Shown here: piece by piece, positions 35,048-43,859 of the stretch
Layout of the letters: the number at the start of each line of letters is the position of its first letter
Numbering within the stretch: the stretch's first letter is position 1
Assembly (NCBI GenBank): GCA_910575795.1
Contig: CAJTGE010000034.1
Span: 1-64,000 of the forward strand
DNA from: Clostridiaceae bacterium
GTDB lineage: Bacteria; Bacillota; Clostridia; Lachnospirales; Lachnospiraceae
Reading direction: 5' to 3'
DNA: 64,000 nt
Notes under the pieces: model-generated
What the model was told of the DNA's origin: nothing
Database searches by the model: none
What the model saw: only the letters and a program-made list of their open reading frames with translations
Made by a program: the position numbers and the translations under genes

Positions 35048-35092
35048 ACCACTTCCTTTCTCCATTTATCAAAAAACTGCAAGGCCCGGTAA
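34592..35092 (+). pseudogene. Truncated GNAT acetyltransferase duplicate
   Basis: The first 152 residues match the gene at 32003 almost perfectly. The frame then runs into foreign sequence (TTSFLHLSKNCKAR) and stops at 35092. The lost 48 residues include motif B, so acetyl-CoA binding is probably broken. One change (HEMKRKG to PEMKLKG) lies in motif A. Confidence 0.9.
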
Positions 35093-35148
35093 CCGCCGCG
35101 CCCCACATTTCTTATTGCTCCAACAACTTTTTTCAATCTTTCACACAT
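35044..35148 (-). CDS. Short cationic peptide frame beside the two-component system
   Basis: A minus-strand frame from ATG 35148 reads MCERLKKVVGAIRNVGRGGY and then RALQFFDKWRKEVV, ending at the junction with the truncated GNAT copy (TAA). The composition (basic, Trp, Gly, amphipathic helices) loosely recalls leaderless bacteriocins, but the frame is cut by the junction and AAGGAT is very close to the start. It may be the 5' part of a deleted gene. Confidence 0.3.
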   Translation of the reverse strand: MCERLKKVVGAIRNVGRGGYRALQFFDKWRKEVV

Positions 35149-35186
35149 TATCCTTGAAAATTGATTTCCGTACCTTTTTATGACGG

Positions 35187-35218
35187 TTGAGAATTCTTTG
35201 AGATTTCTGTGATATAAT
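35187..35218 (+). promoter_or_regulatory. Response-regulator direct repeat and promoter of the two-component genes
   Basis: TTGAGA at 35187-35192 and TTGAGA at 35198-35203 are spaced 11 bp start to start, one helical turn. TATAAT at 35213-35218 begins 15 bp after the second repeat. The same arrangement recurs at 37009-37040 before the ABC operon. Confidence 0.65.
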
Positions 35219-35246
35219 AAAAAAATCTCTGTGGAAGGTGGAATAT

Positions 35247-35918
35247 ATGAAAAGGAAACTATTGATTGTGGATGATGAGCAGGGAATTGTGGATATGATG
35301 AGAAATTATTTTTCCGAAGCGTATGATGTTTTGACCGCTTATAACGGGAAGGAAGCGATTCAAAAAGCACAGATGCAGCCGGACCTGATTCTGCTGGATA
35401 TCAATATGCCCGGTATGGACGGCCTTTCCGTCTGCCGAAACATACGAAACCATGTGACTTGTCCGATTCTTTTCCTGACGGCCCGCGTAGCATCCGCAGA
35501 TCAAATTGTGGGGTTTCAGGCAGGCGGGGATGACTATATTGTAAAGCCCTTTGATCTGGACGAACTGAATGCAAGAGTTGCCGCTCATCTGCGGAGGGAA
35601 CAGAGGCGGCAGAACGTTTCTGCGGTAAAGTTTTTTGGAGAGCTTGCCATCGACTATACGGCCCGCACCGTGACGGTAAACGGGGAGCCGGTGGCATTTT
35701 CCAGGCGGGAGTTTGATATCCTGGAGCTGCTTTCGCTGCATACAGGGCAGGTGTTTGACCGGGAGCGCATTTATGAGAGCGTGTGGGGGATTGACGGGGA
35801 AGGCAGCAGCGATGTGGTTATGGAGCATGTCCGGAAAATCCGGGCAAAGCTGGCAGCCCATACATTTACCGCTTATATCGAAACAGTCTGGGGGTGCGGA
35901 TACCGATGGAACGGCTGA
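35247..35918 (+). CDS. OmpR-family response regulator
   Basis: A 223-residue regulator. The receiver domain has LLIVDDEQGIVD, the phosphorylation site in LILLDINMPGMDG, LFLTARVAS and YIVKPFDLDEL. The C-terminal winged helix contains FSRREFDILELLSLHTGQVF and VMEHVRKIRAKL. ATG 35247 has GGAAGGTGG upstream. Its stop overlaps the start of the sensor kinase. With the kinase and the ABC genes it resembles peptide-antibiotic sensing and resistance modules of Firmicutes. Confidence 0.93.
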   Translation: MKRKLLIVDDEQGIVDMMRNYFSEAYDVLTAYNGKEAIQKAQMQPDLILLDINMPGMDGLSVCRNIRNHVTCPILFLTARVASADQIVGFQAGGDDYIVKPFDLDELNARVAAHLRREQRRQNVSAVKFFGELAIDYTARTVTVNGEPVAFSRREFDILELLSLHTGQVFDRERIYESVWGIDGEGSSDVVMEHVRKIRAKLAAHTFTAYIETVWGCGYRWNG

Positions 35919-37012
35919 AAAATATGGGGCTGAAGCGGTGCTTTTTTCTGCTGTCCGTCTTCTGCCTGGCGACTGCGCTTTTGCTGACACTGGGAGTGTA
36001 TCTGTTATGCGGAAGAATTGCAGAGAGTTATCCCCAGGGAGGGATTGCCATTGATTCCGACGGCACGGTTACAGAGCTGCCCGGGCCGGATCGGGAACAG
36101 ATGCAGATTCTGGAGCTGCTGGACGTCGTCCGGCTGCTTTCGGCGGTACTGTTTCCGGCAGGCGGGCTGGGTATCGCCGGGATTCTGTTTTATCGTCTGA
36201 AGCTGAAAACCCCCATTGAAATTCTGAAAATGGGAACCGGGCGCATCCGAAACCATGACCTGGACTTTTCCATGCCGGAGGCATCGGCAGATGAACTGGG
36301 ACAGATCTGTTCTGCATTTGAGACGATGCGAAAAGAGCTTTTGGAAACAAACCGAAAGCTTTGGCAGCAGGCAGAGGAACACAAAAGGCTCAATGCGGCC
36401 TTTGCCCATGACCTGCGCAATCCGGTGACGGTCCTGAAGGGAAGCGTGAAGCTGATGAAAGGGGGAAGGGCGGATGAACACACGCTGGATCGGATGGAAC
36501 GCTATGTGCTACGGGTGGAACAGTATGTGGAGGCCATGAGCGGCATCCAGAGGCTGGAACAGATACAGGTGCGGCCTTGTGACACAGACGTCTCTGCCCT
36601 TCTGGAAGAACTGGAAGAGACTGCGCATCTGCTTGCGCCCCGACTTGATCTCATATTGCCCGTACCGGATCTGGGGATCGTCAGGATAGACCATGGAATC
36701 TTTTTGACCGTGGCAGAAAACCTGATCGGAAATGCGGCGCGTTTTGCCTGTCGGAAACTGGAGATTCGTCTTACACTGACCAAACATGTGCTGTGTCTTA
36801 TGGTTGCAGATGACGGACCCGGCTTTCCGCCTGAACTGGTGAAGAACGGACCGAAACCCTTTGGGAAAATAGAGGAAAATGCAGAGCATTTTGGGATGGG
36901 GCTGTACAGCAGCAGCCTTTTGTGTTTGAAACACGGCGGAAAACTCTGTCTGGAGAACAGACCGGAGGGCGGCGGGGCGGCTGCGGCATTTTTTAATACC
37001 ATCAAATCTTGA
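35906..37012 (+). CDS. Sensor histidine kinase
   Basis: A 368-residue kinase. It has two membrane segments (about residues 7-30 and 75-95) framing a short outside loop of about 45 residues, a HAMP-like linker, the H-box AFAHDLRNPVTVLKGS, the N-box ENLIGNAARFA, G1 DDGPGFPPEL and G2 FGMGLYSSSL. The loop is too short for a classical sensor domain, so it may sense through its transporter, as BceS does. Its ATG 35906 lies inside the end of the regulator gene. The TGA stop lies within the TTGAGC repeat of the next promoter. Confidence 0.92.
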   Translation: MERLKNMGLKRCFFLLSVFCLATALLLTLGVYLLCGRIAESYPQGGIAIDSDGTVTELPGPDREQMQILELLDVVRLLSAVLFPAGGLGIAGILFYRLKLKTPIEILKMGTGRIRNHDLDFSMPEASADELGQICSAFETMRKELLETNRKLWQQAEEHKRLNAAFAHDLRNPVTVLKGSVKLMKGGRADEHTLDRMERYVLRVEQYVEAMSGIQRLEQIQVRPCDTDVSALLEELEETAHLLAPRLDLILPVPDLGIVRIDHGIFLTVAENLIGNAARFACRKLEIRLTLTKHVLCLMVADDGPGFPPELVKNGPKPFGKIEENAEHFGMGLYSSSLLCLKHGGKLCLENRPEGGGAAAAFFNTIKS

Positions 37013-37040
37013 GCATTTCTTGAGATTTATCCATTACACT
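37009..37040 (+). promoter_or_regulatory. Response-regulator direct repeat and promoter of the ABC operon
   Basis: TTGAGC (37009-37014) and TTGAGA (37020-37025), 11 bp apart, with TACACT (37035-37040) starting 15 bp after the second repeat. Letters around the repeats (ATTTCTTGAGATTT against ATTCTTTGAGATTT) also match 35187-35206. Confidence 0.65.
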
Positions 37041-37119
37041 CTTTTTACAGCATAAAGCATGCACACAGGCAGTCCCTGTTTATGCAGATGCAAAATGATG
37101 ATAAGGAGGGTGTATTTTT

Positions 37120-37794
37120 ATGAAAATTGAAGCAAATGGGCTTTCAAAAATTTATGGGGAGGGGGAAAGCCGGGTAACGGCGCTGGACCGGGCTTCGTTT
37201 CAGATCATGCCGGGTGATTTTATTTCGATCACAGGCCCGTCAGGAAGTGGGAAAAGTACCCTGCTCCATCTGTTATCCGGACTGGATCAGCCGACGTCTG
37301 GCCGGCTGACTTATGACGGTCAGGATATTTACAGCCTTTCTGACCGGGAACGGTCTGCGCTGCGCCGCAGGAGCATCGGTTTTGTCTTTCAGCAGTTTCA
37401 CCTGCTTCCGGTTCTGACTGCGCGGGAAAATATCCTGATGCCTTTGCTTCTTGACAAAAAGCAGCCGGATGAGGCGTATCTGGAACAGCTCACGCAGCTG
37501 CTTGGGATCGGCAGCAGGCTGACCCATCTGCCCCATGAGCTTTCCGGCGGGCAGCAGCAGAGGGTGGCCATTGCCCGTGCGCTGATTGCACAGCCGGACG
37601 TGATCTTCGCGGACGAGCCTACGGGAAATCTGGACAGCAGAAGCGGAGGGGAAGTGATGGAAATGCTCAGGGCAGTACATGAAAAAATGGGAAAAACGCT
37701 GGTTATCATCACTCATGACAATCGCGTGGCCAAAATGGCCGACCGGCGGTTTTCCATTGTGGACGGCATGCTGACGGAGGTGGGCGGAAGATGA
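37120..37794 (+). CDS. ABC transporter ATP-binding protein (MacB/LolD type)
   Basis: A 224-residue ATPase. Walker A is GPSGSGKST, the Q-loop region FQQFHLLPVLTARENI, the signature LSGGQQQRV, Walker B VIFADEPTGNLD and the H-loop ITHDN. The MacB/LolD type pairs with FtsX-fold permeases; the next gene encodes one and overlaps by 4 bp. AAGGAGGGTG precedes ATG 37120. A direct-repeat operator upstream ties it to the adjacent response regulator. Confidence 0.93.
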   Translation: MKIEANGLSKIYGEGESRVTALDRASFQIMPGDFISITGPSGSGKSTLLHLLSGLDQPTSGRLTYDGQDIYSLSDRERSALRRRSIGFVFQQFHLLPVLTARENILMPLLLDKKQPDEAYLEQLTQLLGIGSRLTHLPHELSGGQQQRVAIARALIAQPDVIFADEPTGNLDSRSGGEVMEMLRAVHEKMGKTLVIITHDNRVAKMADRRFSIVDGMLTEVGGR

Positions 37795-40295
37795 AAAGCT
37801 ATCTTACTCTGGCGCTTAAGGAAGTGATTTCACAGAAACTGACTTCTTTTCTGATCCTCATTGCGGTGATTTTGTCCACCATGATGACCACTGCGGCAGG
37901 ACAGTCCGTCGGCGTCCTCTCTGCCATGCGTCAGCAGCAGGCAGTCGCCATCGGCGGGGACCGCTACGCAACCTTTGTGCAGCTTACGGAAGAAAAGGCA
38001 CGGATACTGGAGAATGATTCCCGTCTGTCCTACACTGGCCGTTCTGTCCCGCTGGGGGATCATGAGTTGAATGACCATCTTTCCCTGGATCTGGCGGAAT
38101 ACTGGAACGGCGGGATTGCCGCCTGGCCCACATACTCCCGTCTGGTGGAGGGGAGGCTGCCCGAAGCTCCTATGGAACTGGCCCTGCCGGAAGACGCCCT
38201 GCAGTTTCTGGGATTTAACGGGAAGATTGGGGATACCATCAGCCTTTCCCTTTCCAAAGCTCTTCGCCATGGAATTGTGGTGGATGCTTTTGATTATACG
38301 GCCGCGTTTACTCTGGTGGGAATCACGGAGAGTAACTTCCTTGGCTATACCGGAGGCCATATCCTGAGCCTTGCCGGACAGGGGACGGCAGAGGCGGTTC
38401 TTCCCCCGGAGTATCTCTATTATAGTATGGATATCCGTACCAAAAATCCTAAGAACTTTCAGGCTGTGATGGATGACCTCTGCGAAAAGCTGGAGATTCA
38501 TGAGCTGGACACTCTTTACAATATCCCCCTTTTGAATGCGCTCGGCATTTCTTACCGTTCGGAGGCGGCTGATTCGGAATTGGCTATGGATGATGCGGGT
38601 TTTTCCTGGCTGGTGTTCGCGGGGGTAGTGGTCGTTGCCCTGATTCTGCTGGCGGCCGGGCTGGTGGTCTATAATATTCTGAAAATCGCCGTTTCTGGAA
38701 GGATCGGGCAGTATGGTACGCTCAGGGCCATCGGTGCAGAGAAAGGGCAGCTGTATCGTGTGGTTGCTGCTGAGATCTTGCTGTTGTGTATGGCAGGGAT
38801 TCCCGCTGGCCTGCTGCTTGGCTGTCTGTCCGCAAAGGGGATTCTGACCGCGGCATTAAATCAGCTTTCGCCGGAGATGTTTCTGGCAGGAAGCAGAGAA
38901 CAGCTCCAGGCTTTGATAGACGCCAACAGTACGGGGAAATGGGGATATCTGCTGGTCAGTGCCTTTGTGACTCTGGCATTTACATTTCTGGCTGCAGCTC
39001 CGGCGGCCCGGTTTGCGGCCAGAGTGTCACCGGTCACGGCTATGACAGGAACAAAGGGACAGGTGAAACGTAAGAAACGGAAGATCAAACAGATCCGGAA
39101 CTTTGAACGGTATTATGCCAGACTGAATCTGAGCCGCAGTAAAGGTCGGACAGCGGTAACCGTCCTGTCCCTGGTCATGAGCATTACCGTCTTTATCACG
39201 CTGCAGAGTTTTCTGTCGTTGCTTGGCGTATCCGGCTCGTTATCCGAACACCTGGGGGATTATTCCATCGTCAATCAGTACGAGGGTATCTCACCGGAGG
39301 AGAAAAAAGCGCTGGAGCTGGGAGAAAATGTGGATTACGTGGCGGCTCAGCAGTTTTCCCTCTATGAGCTGGATGAGCAGAACCGGCCCATGGGGATTGA
39401 CACCGATATTGTGCTGGGGGTTGGCGAAACCTTTCAGATATTCGGATTCAATGACTGCTGGATGGATCATGAATTCGCTTCCAGGCTGACAAAAGAGCAG
39501 CTTGACATGCTGAAAGCAGGGGAGGGGTGCGTGATCCGCAATCCCATCCCCATGGAGATTGATGGGGTTTCCTTCGGAACGACCCATGTGGAAGAAGGGA
39601 GCACGGTCACTGTGTCTGGGAAAAAGCTCCCGGTACTATTATCCATGAGCGGCTATGACGGTTATTTCAGCGTGGGAAACAATGGATTTATAAACGGCGT
39701 TCAGGTTTTGGTCAGCGACCGGATCTATTCCGGTCTTACAGGAACAGATACCTATGCAGAACTATGTCCGGGACTGAGGAACGGCGCTGACCGAACCGCT
39801 TTCAATCAGGTGCTGGAGGAGCTTGGCCAGCGGATACCAGGGACAGTTACGGTATCCTATGAACAGACGGACCGCCAGTATGAGGAAAGCGAAGCCCAGA
39901 TCCGGTTGCTGGCCTGGGGATTGATTCTGTTCATCGGTTTGATCGGGGTGTTGAATATCATCAATACAGTGTACACCAATATCCATACCCGAATTATGGA
40001 GATCGGGATACAGCGTGCTGTGGGTATGAGTGTGGGAAGTCTGTTCCGGGTGTTTTTGTGGGAAGGATTTTATTATGGCAGGAATGCGGCGGTAATCGGA
40101 AGTATCGCCGGATATCTGGGTACTGTATTTGTGGAGGCCGGGGCAACGGATACCATCCGGCTGACAGCAGTTCCTGTAATTCCTATAGCCTGTGCATCGC
40201 TCCTTTCCATCGGGGCATGTATTCTGGCAACCTGTATTCCTTTGCGGAAAATCAGCAGAATGAGTATTGTAGAATCAATTGAGGCTGTGGAATAA
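37791..40295 (+). CDS. FtsX-family ABC permease
   Basis: An 834-residue permease with two FtsX modules. There is one N-terminal membrane segment, a large outside domain (about 60-270), three segments with AVSGRIGQYGTLRAIGAEKG between them, a second N-terminal-like segment near 450 (GRTAVTVLSLVMSITVFITL), another outside domain, and three final segments with IMEIGIQRAVGMSVG. This is the layout of type VII ABC systems that act on peptides or lipids at the membrane surface instead of moving substrates across. Probable function is resistance to, or sensing of, an antimicrobial peptide together with the upstream kinase. Confidence 0.9.
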   Translation: MKSYLTLALKEVISQKLTSFLILIAVILSTMMTTAAGQSVGVLSAMRQQQAVAIGGDRYATFVQLTEEKARILENDSRLSYTGRSVPLGDHELNDHLSLDLAEYWNGGIAAWPTYSRLVEGRLPEAPMELALPEDALQFLGFNGKIGDTISLSLSKALRHGIVVDAFDYTAAFTLVGITESNFLGYTGGHILSLAGQGTAEAVLPPEYLYYSMDIRTKNPKNFQAVMDDLCEKLEIHELDTLYNIPLLNALGISYRSEAADSELAMDDAGFSWLVFAGVVVVALILLAAGLVVYNILKIAVSGRIGQYGTLRAIGAEKGQLYRVVAAEILLLCMAGIPAGLLLGCLSAKGILTAALNQLSPEMFLAGSREQLQALIDANSTGKWGYLLVSAFVTLAFTFLAAAPAARFAARVSPVTAMTGTKGQVKRKKRKIKQIRNFERYYARLNLSRSKGRTAVTVLSLVMSITVFITLQSFLSLLGVSGSLSEHLGDYSIVNQYEGISPEEKKALELGENVDYVAAQQFSLYELDEQNRPMGIDTDIVLGVGETFQIFGFNDCWMDHEFASRLTKEQLDMLKAGEGCVIRNPIPMEIDGVSFGTTHVEEGSTVTVSGKKLPVLLSMSGYDGYFSVGNNGFINGVQVLVSDRIYSGLTGTDTYAELCPGLRNGADRTAFNQVLEELGQRIPGTVTVSYEQTDRQYEESEAQIRLLAWGLILFIGLIGVLNIINTVYTNIHTRIMEIGIQRAVGMSVGSLFRVFLWEGFYYGRNAAVIGSIAGYLGTVFVEAGATDTIRLTAVPVIPIACASLLSIGACILATCIPLRKISRMSIVESIEAVE

Positions 40296-40321
40296 ATAAC
40301 AGGGGGCGAGTAATGCCTCCT

Positions 40322-40507
40322 GTTATAGAGTGACTTAAATTACCATACGATTCGTTTTTGCGAAAGGCTTCTCAAAATTGGTCAATGGGGTGATAATAGA
40401 TCATATAAAATAACAGGATATTTTGTATTTTCTATAGAGCAACTTAGGAGGTTCTCATGAGTATCGGTGAAATAATAAATGAAAATCACATACAAGATAA
40501 GCATACT
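40322..40507 (+). repeat. Duplicated block 2, right copy
   Basis: The intact counterpart of 34086-34270: leader and first codons of the membrane MutS-like gene. Confidence 0.85.
40366..40398 (+). repeat. Dispersed upstream motif, copy d
   Basis: GGCTTCTCAAAATTGG, then TCAATGGGGTGATAAT, about 60-90 bp upstream of ATG 40457. Confidence 0.7.
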
Positions 40508-41416
40508 TTCTATGAAAAATATTATGAATCCTGTGAGAAAAAATCAGATAAATTGACGCAGACCTCCAACCAGGTGTCGCTTTATCGCATCATCACCGCT
40601 GCCGCTTCCGGGTTGATGATTTTTCTTTGGTATCGGCAGAAAATCCCTGTTTTCCTTGTATCTGCCTTTGGTTTTGGATTTGCATTTCTTATGCTCATTC
40701 GCTACCACAGCATACTGGAAGATGAGCAGACATACCTGAAAGATTTCCAGTCTGTTCTTAAAGATTACCTGGCACGTTTTGGTGACGGCTGGAAAGGATT
40801 TCCCATGGATGGGGCAAGGTATTTAAACGATGACATTTTAGAGGCCAGGGATCTAGATTTGTTTGGAAAAAGTTCCCTCTATCAGTATATCTGTACGGCG
40901 AGCACAATCTGGGGCCAGGACCAGCTTGCCTTCTGGCTGAAACTGTCGGGTAAAGGTTTTGCAGAGGGTTCGGCCTCACAGATTGTCCATGAGATAAAAA
41001 GCAGGCAGCAGGCAGCTGCGGAGTTGGCTCAAAAGCCTGAATTCTGCATGGAATTTGAAACTTCTGCAAGGGGGTTAAGGGACATGGAATATGACAAGTC
41101 TAGGGAAATCATCAATAAGTTCTTTCATGCCCTGGAAACAGAGAACGCTTTTCCTTTGGTTTGCCGGATACTCATCCGATTGTTTCCGCTTCTCACATTA
41201 ACCCTTTTATTTTCTGCCCTGTTGGGAATTCACAGACACATGACAATGCCTCTTTTCTTTCTTCTTGCATTTGCCCAGCTTGTGTCTGCCGGTCTTGGAT
41301 TTTATCGGAACAATAAGGAACTGTTAAGAAATAACTTTTCAATAGTGCGCAGGATTTTTCTTCGAGAGTGCTGCTCAAAAATCAGGCGCATAGTGGGCTA
41401 TGTAACTGATTTTTGA
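40457..41416 (+). pseudogene. Membrane MutS-like protein, N-terminal part (split gene)
   Basis: A 319-residue frame with two hydrophobic pairs (residues 45-75, FLWYRQKIPVFLVSAFGFGF; and 235-275, LTLTLLFSALLGIHRHM). It ends abruptly when the reading frame enters a palindrome (LRECCSKIRRIVGYVTDF, then stop). The ATPase half follows in the next frame. Together they match membrane-anchored MutS-family proteins of Clostridia, which carry a MutS core and ABC-like ATPase but no mismatch-recognition domain. AGGAGG precedes ATG 40457. The split makes a functional product doubtful unless two chains assemble. Confidence 0.75.
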
Positions 41417-41472
41417 GCAGCACTATCGGAGAAAAAGACAAGCAATATGAAAAGTTATTTCTTGACAGTTCC
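41317..41472. repeat. Palindromic insertion splitting the MutS-like gene
   Basis: Outer arms: a 25-bp run from GGAACTGTTAAGAAATAACT at 41317 is mirrored at 41448-41472 with one mismatch. Inner arms: AGTGCTGCTCAAAAATCAG at 41367-41385 is perfectly mirrored at 41406-41424. The apex CATAG-(CCCA)-CTATG read on the minus strand has the form of the copy C apex CGTAG-CCCA-CTACG, with a compensatory change. The stop codon of the first half (TGA at 41414-41416) lies in the palindrome. Confidence 0.75.
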
Positions 41473-42487
41473 TAAGGTGTTATCCCCGATCTATCAGATG
41501 AACAGGACAATTACCCCTTACCGGAAATTGTTTCAGCTTTTGGAGCAGGAATCCTTTGACAGTCCCTATCTGAAAGATTTGCAGAAGACCTTATTGAAAA
41601 ATGGCTCTGCTTCTGCTGCCTTAAAAGAACTGGAGAAAATTACAGATTCCGTATGCGCACGTCACAACATTTATGCATTCTTACTTTATAACAGCCTGTT
41701 TCTGCATGATTATTATTGTGTGGAATGGTATGAGAAATGGAAAGACAGCTATAAATACAGCCTGAAAGCCTGGCTTAAAGCAGTGGGAAATGTGGAAGCC
41801 TTAATAAGTCTTAGCGTAATCTGCCACACTCGAAAGTTCCACTGCCTGCCAGTGCTTACGGATTCTACACGTCCCTTATTAGCCGCTTCTGATATCAGAC
41901 ATCCGTTGTTAAAAGAGCCGTCAGCAGTAGGGAATGATATTGACCTTACCCATAGCACCTGCATCATAACAGGCTCTAACATGTCAGGAAAAACAACTTT
42001 TATACGCAGCATAGGCATCAATTTGGCTCTCGCCTACGCCGGCGGATTCTGCACCGCTGCGAGCCTGCGTATCTCTCTTATGGAACTATGCACTTCCATA
42101 CGCACAGAGGATAATGTGAACGAGGGCATTTCCACATTTTATGCGGAGCTGCTGCGTATCAGGAGAATGATTGAGGTAAGTAAAAAGCAGATCCCAATGA
42201 TTTCCCTGATTGATGAAATCTATAAGGGGACAAATGCAAAAGACCGGATATTTGCGGCAAAAGAGACCATACGAAACTTGTCGAAGCCTTATGCCGTTAC
42301 GTTGATCACAACCCATGATTTTGAGCTTTGTGATTTGGAAAAAGACTTGGACATCCATGGAAAAAATTATCATTTTACAGAGCATTATAAGGAAAATAAA
42401 ATCCTTTTTGACTACAAATTAAAAGAGGGACGCTGTACTACCACAAATGCGCGGTATCTGCTGCGTATGGCGGGAATTCTTAAATAG
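41447..42487 (+). pseudogene. Membrane MutS-like protein, ATPase part (split gene)
   Basis: A 346-residue frame with the MutS ATPase domain: Walker A TGSNMSGKTTF, IRTEDNVNEGIST (the MutS ST-x-x-x-E-like motif), Walker B ISLIDEIYKGTNAKDR and a final TTHDFELC. The first codons (MKSYFLTVPK) lie in the right arm of the palindrome and no proper ribosome site precedes them. The lever domain (PIYQMNRTITPYRKLFQLLE) is present. All ATPase motifs are intact, so the damage appears recent. Confidence 0.75.
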
Positions 42488-42518
42488 AAGGGATTTTGAG
42501 TGTATTCCATGGCATTTT

Positions 42519-42546
42519 TTGATATAAACGATTACAAATGTAATAT
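42519..42546 (+). promoter_or_regulatory. Promoter of the lipoprotein trio
   Basis: TTGATA (42519-42524), a 16-bp spacer, then TAATAT (42541-42546), about 65 bp upstream of ATG 42612. Confidence 0.45.
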
Positions 42547-42611
42547 AAATATAACGGAAGAATATTTATATCCGTATTTGCAACTTTTCTGAAAAAGGTG
42601 GTCTGACAGAA

Positions 42612-43859
42612 ATGAAAAAAATGAGAAAACAAAGGCTGTTGATTGCTGTAAGTGCCTTTCTTTTTATAGCGGCCGGATGTGGCCAAAAAGCGGAGGAAAG
42701 TCAGGAGATACCGCAAGAAGCCGCCGCCAGTGAGGAATATTCGTACAAAGAACAAAGGGAAGAGAGTCATGATTTCGAGGCGGAATCCATTGCTGGACTT
42801 TATCGTGATATTTATGACCAGGCAGCAGAGACGGGAACGGTTGGAACTGAGGAAGTGATGAGAAATATCGTTGAAAGGATAGGAGAACAGGGTTATGTTG
42901 CGATAGATGAAGGAAATCAGATTGACATGGCGGGCTCGGAACAGGTCTTAAGTTTTTGCGGGTCCGTAGACAAAAAACAGGAGGCAGAGCTGACCATAAT
43001 CGTAGTTACCAATTCCGGAGGATTGATAAAATATGACCTTTGTACAGCAGATGGCGCCGTGGATGTTGTCAGAGGATATTATCTGTATAGTAACGGGATT
43101 ATGGAAAACATGGGCACAGTAAGTTATCCTGCAGAATCGTGGGAGTATACAAAGGAAGGTTATCTGCTGTTCGAGGGAAGTTATTATTCCGAAAGCTATT
43201 ATGTACTTTCTCTCAGTGAGGAACCGGAACATACGGCGCTGAGGGTTCAGCCATTAGACGAAATATGCAGGGAATTAAATAGAATGTATTTGCTGCCAGT
43301 GGGGTATGGGGGAAATAATCTTTTTCTTACGGACTGGAGCGAGGAGGATTTTGGAAATCTGGATTTTTATGATTTGTTCGACAGGTTCTATGGTGATGTC
43401 TATGAACAGCCGGTTCCTTTTCTATCTGATGACGATTTAGATGAGGGGGCCATTTACAGGATGCCGGCAGAGGTATTTGAACATGTTATGGAAAGCCATT
43501 TCCAAATAGACCGTGAGGAGCTGCGGAAAAAAGCAGCCTATTTACCGGAAGATCAAACGTATGAATACAGGCCGAGAGGGTTTTATGAGGTTGAGTATCC
43601 AGAGATTCCATATCCAGAAGTGGTCGGTTATATGGAAAACAGTGACGGAACCTTAACCCTGACCGTGAATGCCGTATACCCGGAGGAAAACACCTCCAGG
43701 GCATATACCCATGAAACCGTGGTTCGTCCCCTTGGCAACGGCGGTTTTCAATATGTATCAAATCGGATCATTTTTCCAGAGGGCGGTTATGAACCATGGT
43801 GGCATTCCGACCGGCTGACCGAAGACCAATGGAAAGAAGTATATGGAAGGAAGGATTAG
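42612..43859 (+). CDS. Lipoprotein, possible DUF6070 family, paralog 1
   Basis: A 415-residue exported protein. The signal peptide ends in a lipobox (FLFIAAGC, Cys23), so it should be anchored to the outer face of the membrane. An acidic linker to about residue 60 is followed by the conserved domain. Blocks shared with the next two genes include LPVGYGGNNLFLTDWSEEDF near 240, MPAEVFEHVMESHFQI near 285 and SDGTLTLTVNAVYPEENT near 350. From memory this resembles DUF6070 of Lachnospiraceae, role unknown; I could not verify it. AAAGGTGG precedes the start. Confidence 0.7.
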   Translation: MKKMRKQRLLIAVSAFLFIAAGCGQKAEESQEIPQEAAASEEYSYKEQREESHDFEAESIAGLYRDIYDQAAETGTVGTEEVMRNIVERIGEQGYVAIDEGNQIDMAGSEQVLSFCGSVDKKQEAELTIIVVTNSGGLIKYDLCTADGAVDVVRGYYLYSNGIMENMGTVSYPAESWEYTKEGYLLFEGSYYSESYYVLSLSEEPEHTALRVQPLDEICRELNRMYLLPVGYGGNNLFLTDWSEEDFGNLDFYDLFDRFYGDVYEQPVPFLSDDDLDEGAIYRMPAEVFEHVMESHFQIDREELRKKAAYLPEDQTYEYRPRGFYEVEYPEIPYPEVVGYMENSDGTLTLTVNAVYPEENTSRAYTHETVVRPLGNGGFQYVSNRIIFPEGGYEPWWHSDRLTEDQWKEVYGRKD

